A DNA stretch of 64,000 bases from Agelas oroides. Taxonomy: Eukaryota; Porifera; Demospongiae; Agelasida; Agelasidae. The stretch covers positions 4,550,159 to 4,614,158 of the forward strand of contig OX422187.1 in the NCBI GenBank assembly GCA_949130485.1, written 5' to 3'. Below, one piece after another: positions 58,701 to 64,000 of this stretch; positions within the stretch are counted from its first letter, which is position 1; every line of letters begins with the position of its first letter. A program made the translations under genes and the position numbers. The notes under the pieces are model-generated. The model did no database searches, had not been told where the DNA came from, and saw only the letters and a list, made by a program, of their open reading frames with translations.

Positions 58701-59982
58701 GGCACCTCTATGTGCATTATTGTTTGTTCAATTATTGCTTCAAGGACATTGAGTTGCTGTAAACATATGATATGGGCAATATTTTATGCGGAAACACTTG
58801 AAACAGTGACAACCCCCCTCTTTGGCAGACTTGTAAGGTGCTCTTGCTCTACCCACGGGTGCTGTTTTGCGAGACTACAGTATTACACATACAACACGCA
58901 GGGTATGTACTTGGAGATGTAGATCCCATCAGCTCAACAACAACACTTGGCGCAATTTGGTTAGGATCCAGAAATGTAGCACATACTTCCACAGTACCAT
59001 CACCTTCTTCAAATGTGTACGCAGTCTGATTAAATCCAATAATAGCAACTGCATGAAGGTGGGAAGAACCATTTAGAATGCTAGTATAACAGCCAGGTGT
59101 AAATTAAAGTAATTGGGTGTCTAATAGAAACATGTAGCTATTGTACAGCTATTGGATGCCCCATACAGATAGTTATTTTGCTCTGAATATGGTATTACTT
59201 GGTTCAGAATGCTCTATAAACCTGGGTATTCTGTTCAAAGAAATATAGCCTTGGTTCCACCGTTTGAGGAAGCATATTTATTTAACCTATGTAATATACA
59301 TGTCTGCACAGGCTTCTGATATTTTGTGTGCTACGCTGTATGAATAGGGCTCAGCTCAGATCAAGCAGTAACTGTGCTTCCAATTACTTCATTACCACCC
59401 CCACTTACGATCATTGTCCATGATGGTAACAACAGATGTGTCATTAACAATTAGATTTGGACAGAGTGCTGCTGAACCAGAGATGTTAAAGCTCTCTGTC
59501 CCCTCCACAACAGAATCATCAAGAATGTCAATAGTAATATTTCTGATGGTGCCATTCCCAGCACCAGCATCAAATGTCAGCTCAGCTGGTAGTAGAAAAT
59601 CTGAACCATCTGCAATCAAAAGAGATGAAATATAGTGAAATCATCAGCTGTATGTATGACAAATGCTGAAGCCTTCCAATGTGTTGTTTAAATGATGATG
59701 GGTATAACTATGTGTATATGTACTAATATCCTTACTTGTTGCAGTGCCACCATTGACTGAAAAGCTGACAACAACATCAAAGGGAAGAGAAGCATCAGAA
59801 GGTATGATATTCACCATAATGGGTAGAAATATTTCACCCTCATCCTCCTCCACAACATCTCCAGGAAATGGTTGTAAGAACATAAAGTCAACAGCTGCAA
59901 GTATTAACCATGGGTGAGTGGATGCAGAGAGCAGATATAATACTACACAAAGACCCAGTATATATGAAGTTGGAACTGCCAT
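37790..59982 (-). CDS. Receptor tyrosine kinase with seven extracellular Calx-beta domains
   Basis: Exons in transcript order: 59982-59736 (signal peptide [20 protein letters not shown] plus first half of Calx-beta 1), 59609-59409, 59048-58911, 56637-56425, 55529-55377, 55291-55079, 54146-53993, 53895-53689, 53560-53411, 52683-52477, 52143-51994, 51871-51656, 51357-51199, 51051-50843, 50064-49797 (stalk [16 protein letters not shown] helix [21 protein letters not shown] stop-transfer), 46488-46414, 45841-45735, 42497-42408, 42156-41942, 41672-41560, 40832-40667, 40380-40238, 38045-37790. Each Calx-beta domain is two exons with phase-1 introns; second halves carry DDS.VEGTESF and TILDND. The kinase has [11 protein letters not shown] (completed across an intron), [22 protein letters not shown], tandem loop tyrosines YAKSY, KWMAYES and [13 protein letters not shown], so it looks active. 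Phases match at every join, including 49797 to 46488 (2/2). About 1,300 residues. Calx-beta domains bind calcium in some proteins. An upstream exon with an alternative acceptor at 59894 is possible. Confidence 0.85.
38638..39114 (+). other. Uncharacterised ORF, probable mobile-element remnant
   Basis: An open frame of 158 codons in the last intron of the receptor kinase gene, on the opposite strand. It is lysine-rich at the start ([14 protein letters not shown]), then Pro/Ser/Thr-rich, ending [10 protein letters not shown]. Protein-like sequence appears to continue out of frame to about 39320. I do not recognise it; the basic opening resembles proteins of mobile elements. Confidence 0.35.
39640..40180. 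repeat. Direct repeat pair flanking a tRNA-like sequence
   Basis: Sequence at 39690-39810 (GAAGTTCTCATTCCTGC, CTATAAACAACTACA, TCTGGAGCATGTT) recurs at 40050-40180. Between them lies 39905-39977, which resembles a tRNA: A-box-like GTAGCTCAGTTGGCTAGAGC, B box GGGTTCGAGTCC, and paired ends GACTCAG and CTGAGTC, followed by a CT-rich tract. Probably a tRNA-derived SINE or tRNA pseudogene. Confidence 0.5.
40455..40530. repeat. (AAC)n and (AAAAC)n microsatellite
   Basis: Simple repeat in a kinase-gene intron between exons 40238-40380 and 40667-40832. Confidence 0.95.
41320..41430. repeat. (ACAT)n microsatellite
   Basis: Tetranucleotide ACAT/ACCT/ACAG repeat in a kinase-gene intron. Confidence 0.95.
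43270..43858. mobile_element. Large inverted-repeat pair, each arm itself a hairpin
   Basis: Two copies of one hairpin-bearing repeat in opposite orientation (43270-43470 and 43665-43858) around about 190 bp. Shared motifs: CCTGTTACCTAGGCAACAT, ATAGTTATATCCCTCCCTGG and ACACATTGGTGTCGGGC against GCCCGACACCAATGTG. It sits in the 3.2-kb intron that separates the glycine-loop halves of the kinase gene. Confidence 0.85.
43990..44412. mobile_element. Foldback element
   Basis: Arms of about 110 bp: TGGGAGAGTGGACAGACAGCAG, CATGGAGCTGGAG, CCCACTTAGA at the left, reverse complement at 44300-44410. No coding signal. Confidence 0.8.
44581..44783. mobile_element. MITE with TACCGTATAGCGCTAAATTT termini
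   Basis: Perfect terminal inverted repeats of about 20 bp around an inner CGCGAATT-rich palindromic body. It shares the first 12 bases with the element 57053-58526. Confidence 0.9.
46949..48904 (-). mobile_element. Crypton-type tyrosine recombinase element (DUF3504 class), broken
   Basis: Lies in the intron between the transmembrane and juxtamembrane exons of the receptor kinase, same strand. The N-terminal part (48904-48314) ends with [19 protein letters not shown], the Crypton/KIAA1958-type opening; then [38 protein letters not shown] and [13 protein letters not shown] (first catalytic Arg). The C-terminal part has [28 protein letters not shown] and GVRAYKR (catalytic Tyr). The HxxR motif reads HSLH, so the second catalytic Arg appears lost. 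A 57-58-bp segment coding [17 protein letters not shown] is amplified to about five tandem copies (47390-47680), which with a break near 48.2-48.3 kb disrupts the frame. Element ends were not found; Cryptons lack inverted repeats. Confidence 0.8.
48957..49120. mobile_element. Hairpin MITE just upstream of the Crypton gene
   Basis: Arms TAACTGAGATTTCTTAGCTG and the imperfect reverse complement close on a loop that is itself palindromic (GACCTCGGC..CTCGGTC). Confidence 0.85.
49119..49361. mobile_element. MITE with TACAGGGTTTTGCAGAATC termini
   Basis: Inverted ends of about 26 bp (ACAGGGTTTTGCAGAATCTT and complement at 49334-49360). It directly abuts the preceding hairpin. Confidence 0.85.
53220..53309. 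mobile_element. Short MULE-like MITE in Calx-beta RTK intron
   Basis: TAGCCTTTTTCCCAGGCC and GGCCTAGGAACGAGGCTA termini with a short AAAATC stem. Flanks ATAACAAAC and ATAAAAAAT match at 7 of 9. Confidence 0.7.
55886..56100. mobile_element. MITE with TACCGTGTAGTGGGTTATTTTC ends
   Basis: Compact (215 bp) diverged relative of the element at 57053-58526: same order of ATTTTCATT, CATGAAATTTT, CCACAAAATTTAATTCTG and AAAATAACC motifs, without its insertions. Confidence 0.85.
57053..58526. mobile_element. TACCGTATAGCGGG MITE expanded by nested insertions
   Basis: Outer ends TACCGTATAGCGGGTTATTT and AAAATAACCCGCTAA match 55886-56100. Insertions include the GGACCCCC element (57106-57988) and a GTAGCCAGACTC hairpin near 58330. 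Confidence 0.8.
57106..57988. mobile_element. GGACCCCC foldback element with 43-bp tandem repeats
   Basis: Ends CTGTCA..TGACAG. The left arm holds repeated GTATTTGGACCCCC; the right arm holds GGGGGTCCAAATAC in reverse, partly as 43-bp tandem units starting at 57791, 57834, 57877 and 57920, each an inner palindrome (CTTCAGCTC..GAAGT). The centre has no recognised gene. Confidence 0.75.
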
Positions 59983-59995
59983 CCCCCATGCCACC

Positions 59996-60939
59996 CTTCT
60001 CCTCCTTATTAGTGTCTTACCTTGGAGTTCATGTAGTATGCATCATGCAGTTTCTGATGATTTCTATAAGAAATTGTTGTGGCTCCCTGCAATCACAACT
60101 CTAGGGGTATTGTCCCTCCTTGTCCTTTTGTAAACAGTAACCCTTACTATAGCGAATATGTACATATCAGGAAGTCTGAGAAACTTTGCCTTTTTTCACC
60201 TATACTGAGAATTTCTTTCCATCTTTCACTTAGCTAAGCTACAGTTGAGAGGAAGCTTAAAACCGGAATATCTTTAGAGTGTTCCTGTACAGAATAAACA
60301 TGGGTCTACTATCACACAGTTCTCTGATAAGGGCACTGTACAAAGATGACTTTTTGGACCTTGTAGCTCACACCCATTTTGTACTAAGTTGGCTCCAGTC
60401 TAGGGGCAATTACAGGAACTAGGACAAAGCTCCCTAGCCTTAGAGATGAGTGGGAAAAAGTGTACAAAACCCACCAGAATATCTTTCTTTGCATTAGAAA
60501 AGGCTTGTTTTCCCCACACAGAGTAAGAAAGTACAACTAAGCAAAAAAAACGAGTCCTCAAATCAATTGGAATGATGGATAACTATGTTGTGATATTGTC
60601 ACTTTTTGCATTTACTTCACAAACATCATCATACTGGCCAATATTAGCATCATTTTCTAGTGAATATATATACAGCAGAATATAAAAGAAGAAAGGATGT
60701 CTTGGAAGTGCAGGGTGATTGTGTAACTCTTATAACTAGAAATATACAGGAGTGAGCCTGAGTGAACAATGCATGTGGACAAGCATACCTAAGGTTTCAG
60801 CAGTGCATCATCATATACAAACCATGCATGTAATGAGCAGGGAATGTCACTCTCTACTGTCTGTGAGCAATCCTTGCACAAGTCCTTAGTTAGCGATCTC
60901 CAACCCCTATGATTCTACCTTTTGTAATATAAAAATTTG
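59996..60939. other. Upstream of receptor kinase gene
   Basis: Likely promoter and 5' UTR of the minus-strand receptor kinase. AT-rich. No repeat or coding exon was recognised. Confidence 0.4.
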
Positions 60940-62601
60940 AACGCAAAAACTCATAATGAAGATGTCTTCATTCATTCACCACAAGAAAGCCCAGTCATTG
61001 CTCTTCCTAACAAAATTTGTTTCGCACAAATCAGGCGAGTACTTACAGAGTTATGCACCAATGATTTTTCTTACATAAATCTACAATGGTTAACTAATGC
61101 GGACTAAAAATTAATAATAAATTGTATTGCGTTTGTGGTACCGCCTTCTCTTCATTTTGGAATGTGATTCCGTAATTGGATAAGCTGCTTCTGAGTCGTT
61201 TGACTGCTCCAAGGCAAATTCAGGACGCTGATTTCAGATCTGGAAGTTTTTACATCAAAAAACATGGATCTGTTGGTGAGTTATCCAAAATTCAACAGAA
61301 AACAGTTAACGGTGGAGTACTGCCCATATTACAAGTAGATATAGGTTCGTTAGCATGAGCTTGATATGCTGAGGACGTTAATATAGGTAGGTATCTTGTT
61401 ACTCCAGATATTGTTATTTAGATCCTGCAGACACTGGGTTGCTGTGACAATCATGTGCAAGCAATAATTTGTGCATGCCTATTTTGTTCCTAGGCCCTAC
61501 CTACACAGCTGGGCACCATGCAGGTCCTTGAAATCCGTGTTGAGACGGTCGAGAAATTAGTACAGTATTGACTAGGGCAGATGCAAGACTATGGCAGATG
61601 TATGAAGATGTCAGAAATAAACAAAGGTCAAAGTCTGCAAGTATGAAGACTCTCAAGTCTCAGATAAAACCTTAGAAAGCAAGTACTAGGGCTAAATTAC
61701 CCTGACAAAGAAGTATCATAAGCAATGTTCAGTGGCTGAGCTACTCACTCATTTGGAGAAATTGCTTAAGAACGCAAAAACTCATAATGAAGATGTCTTC
61801 ATTCATTCACCACAAGAAAGCCCAGTCATTGCTCTTCCTAACAAAATTTGTTTCGCACAAATCAGGCGAGTACTTACAGAGTTATGCACCAATGATTTTT
61901 CTTACATAAATCTACAATGGTTAACTAATGCGGACTAAAAATTAATAATAAATTGTATTGCGTTTGTGGTACCGCCTTCTCTTCATTTTGGAATGTGATT
62001 CCGTAATTGGATAAGCTGCTTCTGAGTCGTTTGACTGCTCCAAGGCAAATTCAGGACGCTGATTTCAGATCTGGAAGTTTTTACATCAAAAAACATGGAT
62101 CTGTTGGTGAGTTATCCAAAATTCAACAGAAAACAGTTAACGGTGGAGTACTGCCCATATTACAAGTAGATATAGGTTCGTTAGCATGAGCTTGATATGC
62201 TGAGGACGTTAATATAGGTAGGTATCTTGTTACTCCAGATATTGTTATTTAGATCCTGCAGACACTGGGTTGCTGTGACAATCATGTGCAAGCAATAATT
62301 TGTGCATGCCTATTTTGTTCCTAGGCCCTACCTACACAGCTGGGCACCATGCAGGTCCTTGAAATCCGTGTTGAGACGGTCGAGAAATTAGTACAGTATT
62401 GACTAGGGCAGATGCAAGACTATGGCAGATGTATGAAGATGTCAGAAATAAACAAAGGTCAAAGTCTGCAAGTATGAAGACTCTCAAGTCTCAGATAAAA
62501 CCTTAGAAAGCAAGTACTAGGGCTAAATTACCCTGACAAAGAAGTATCATAAGCAATGTTCAGTGGCTGAGCTACTCACTCATTTGGAGAAATTGCTTAA
62601 G
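60940..62601. repeat. 831-bp tandem duplication, two near-identical copies
   Basis: Copy A 60940-61770, copy B 61771-62601, starting AACGCAAAAACTCATAATGAAG and ending GAGAAATTGCTTAAG. I saw no difference between copies in the stretches compared. Each includes a 60-codon open frame (61176-61358; 62007-62189) with protein-like sequence (FRSGSFYIKKHGSV) that I do not recognise, and AELLTHLEKLLK at its end, which in copy B continues to a stop at 62811. Confidence 0.9.
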
Positions 62602-62811
62602 ACATATATAGCTCCAGCTCCACTTGATGGTCATGCTGAATCCCAATTGGGAGGAAAATCTTGCACAAGTGGAGTAATAAAGGAGTATAATATTGGTATA
62701 CAGCTCATATGTAGAATGCAGCTTCAGGAAATGCAGAATGGTGTCAAAGGTGTTCTTACTCTAGGACTTTTATGGAGATATAATATAAAAATAGGGATTT
62801 GGATGCTTTAA

Positions 62812-64000
62812 TTTGAACTAATATTATTCCATTGTGTGGTGTAAATGTTAATACAAGAAATAAGTTTGTGACATTCAGTAAATCTTCCGTACTGCAAGTG
62901 AGATGTAGTGAGAGTTGGTGGATAATGCAAAAGTATTTAATTGAAGCCATACAACCTTACACACATTTCACATAAAAATCTGATCTTTTGTTGCCTGTTT
63001 GGTGTAAGGTTCATGTTGATAGCTTGTTCAGAAGTGAAAAAGGAAAAGAAGTACTATTTGCATTAGTTACAGTGCAATGATATCTATGGAAAATCTGGAA
63101 AACCAGACTTTCACTTCTAAAAATCATAACTTGGGCCACAAATGAGATACCAATTTCAAACTTGCACTAATATCAATCACTCTGGCTGCAAAAAATTTCT
63201 AAGTGCTTTTCTCGTATTTGTAAGGTTTCAAGTTTAGTTGGAGATCACTACATTAGTACATGAGATAGCTTAGAACAGTTGTCATGAACACATGCATAGA
63301 ATAACTAGCAATCATTGCCATTTATCCTGCCTATAAGCTACTGTTCACATATAAAGAAGTGGTGTGTCGAGTGGGGGAGCACAACACCGCTGGCACATCA
63401 ATGTTGATGATGTGAAAATTTCCACACATATATAAAGTGTGAAGTTAAAACATGATGGGATATGGGGATGAGGCATTTATGGCTTAAATGGGTGGGGAAT
63501 TTATGGCTCAGATGGGTGGGGCAGTTATGGCAAAGTGACTTACTGTTTTTTGGGAGATATGCTCAAAAAAAACACTGGTCTTCAGGGGAGTGACAGTGAT
63601 GTTCGATTTTAAGCGAGGCTAGTGGACCACTTACAAATGGTAGGGCTAGGCGGTGTATAAAATCTTTTGGAGGCCAAAAGGGGGTTCGAGCGAACCCCCT
63701 CGAACCCCCCCTGCCTACAGGCCTGTATAGATATATCCACACATAGAGAAACTCCACAATTCAACTCGATAGTGTGGGGCTTGTTGAAGCATTGTTCCTA
63801 CTCCCACTTACTCCTACTCCCACTTACTCGCTTGCTCAGCTTCAGCCAGTGAACTGCCAAGTCATCCAACTGAAGTACAGCTTAAAAGGTATGTAGATGT
63901 TAAAATTAATTTTAAAGCATTCTGCAAGCAATACAATGTAGGCATTGTGAGTTGGGCTTGAGCAAGCTGCAACATTGTTGCAAGGTAGATCTTACCTGAT
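62812..64000. other. No recognised gene
   Basis: AT-rich sequence. A short palindrome (GGGGGTTCGAGCGAACCCCC) at about 63679-63698 may be a repeat remnant. No exon could be assigned. Confidence 0.5.

Overview
The window is nuclear DNA of an animal, most likely a sponge (demosponge-like). The genes are intron-rich with GT-AG introns and encode metazoan families: TMTC4, a GAF-domain cyclic-nucleotide phosphodiesterase, lysosomal GlcNAc-6-sulfatase, golgin-45 and a receptor tyrosine kinase. Intergenic and intronic DNA is packed with short inverted-repeat elements (MITEs), foldback elements and microsatellites. The sponge assignment is an inference from gene content, an extracellular Calx-beta array and MITE density; no species is claimed.

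Layout. 1-5700 (-): TMTC4-like ER mannosyltransferase, with its 3' end off the left edge. 6313-7656 (-): an intronless secreted glycoamylase-like (GH144-type) protein of bacterial flavour. 8136-26955 (+): a PDE5/6/11-type phosphodiesterase of about 20 recognised exons, whose introns hold a pogo/Tc1-like element, two copies of a TA-flanked TIR element, MULE-like MITEs and a hAT-like element; its C-terminus is a CaaX box. 27858-29594 (+): intronless N-acetylglucosamine-6-sulfatase (GNS). 32475-36205 (+): golgin-45 (BLZF1). 37790-59982 (-): one large gene whose exons, read in order and with every intron phase matching, give signal peptide, seven Calx-beta domains, Ser/Thr/Pro stalk, transmembrane helix and a complete, apparently active tyrosine kinase. 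A broken Crypton tyrosine-recombinase gene lies in the intron between its transmembrane and juxtamembrane exons. 60000-64000 has no recognised gene but carries a near-identical 831-bp tandem duplication.

The main discovery is the Calx-beta receptor tyrosine kinase. Automatic annotation could easily split it into a Calx-beta membrane protein and a separate kinase, because the Crypton and a 3-kb MITE-filled intron separate the parts. Other leads are the CaaX-ending PDE, the bacterial-like glucanase, CRE palindromes (TGACGTCA) carried into PDE introns by repeats, and a broken repeat-protein gene with 22-residue CxxC repeats followed by a RASET repeat array inside a golgin-45 intron.

Exon boundaries were read by eye from splice sites, frame and family resemblance, so they are models. 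No alignment or transcript evidence was available.
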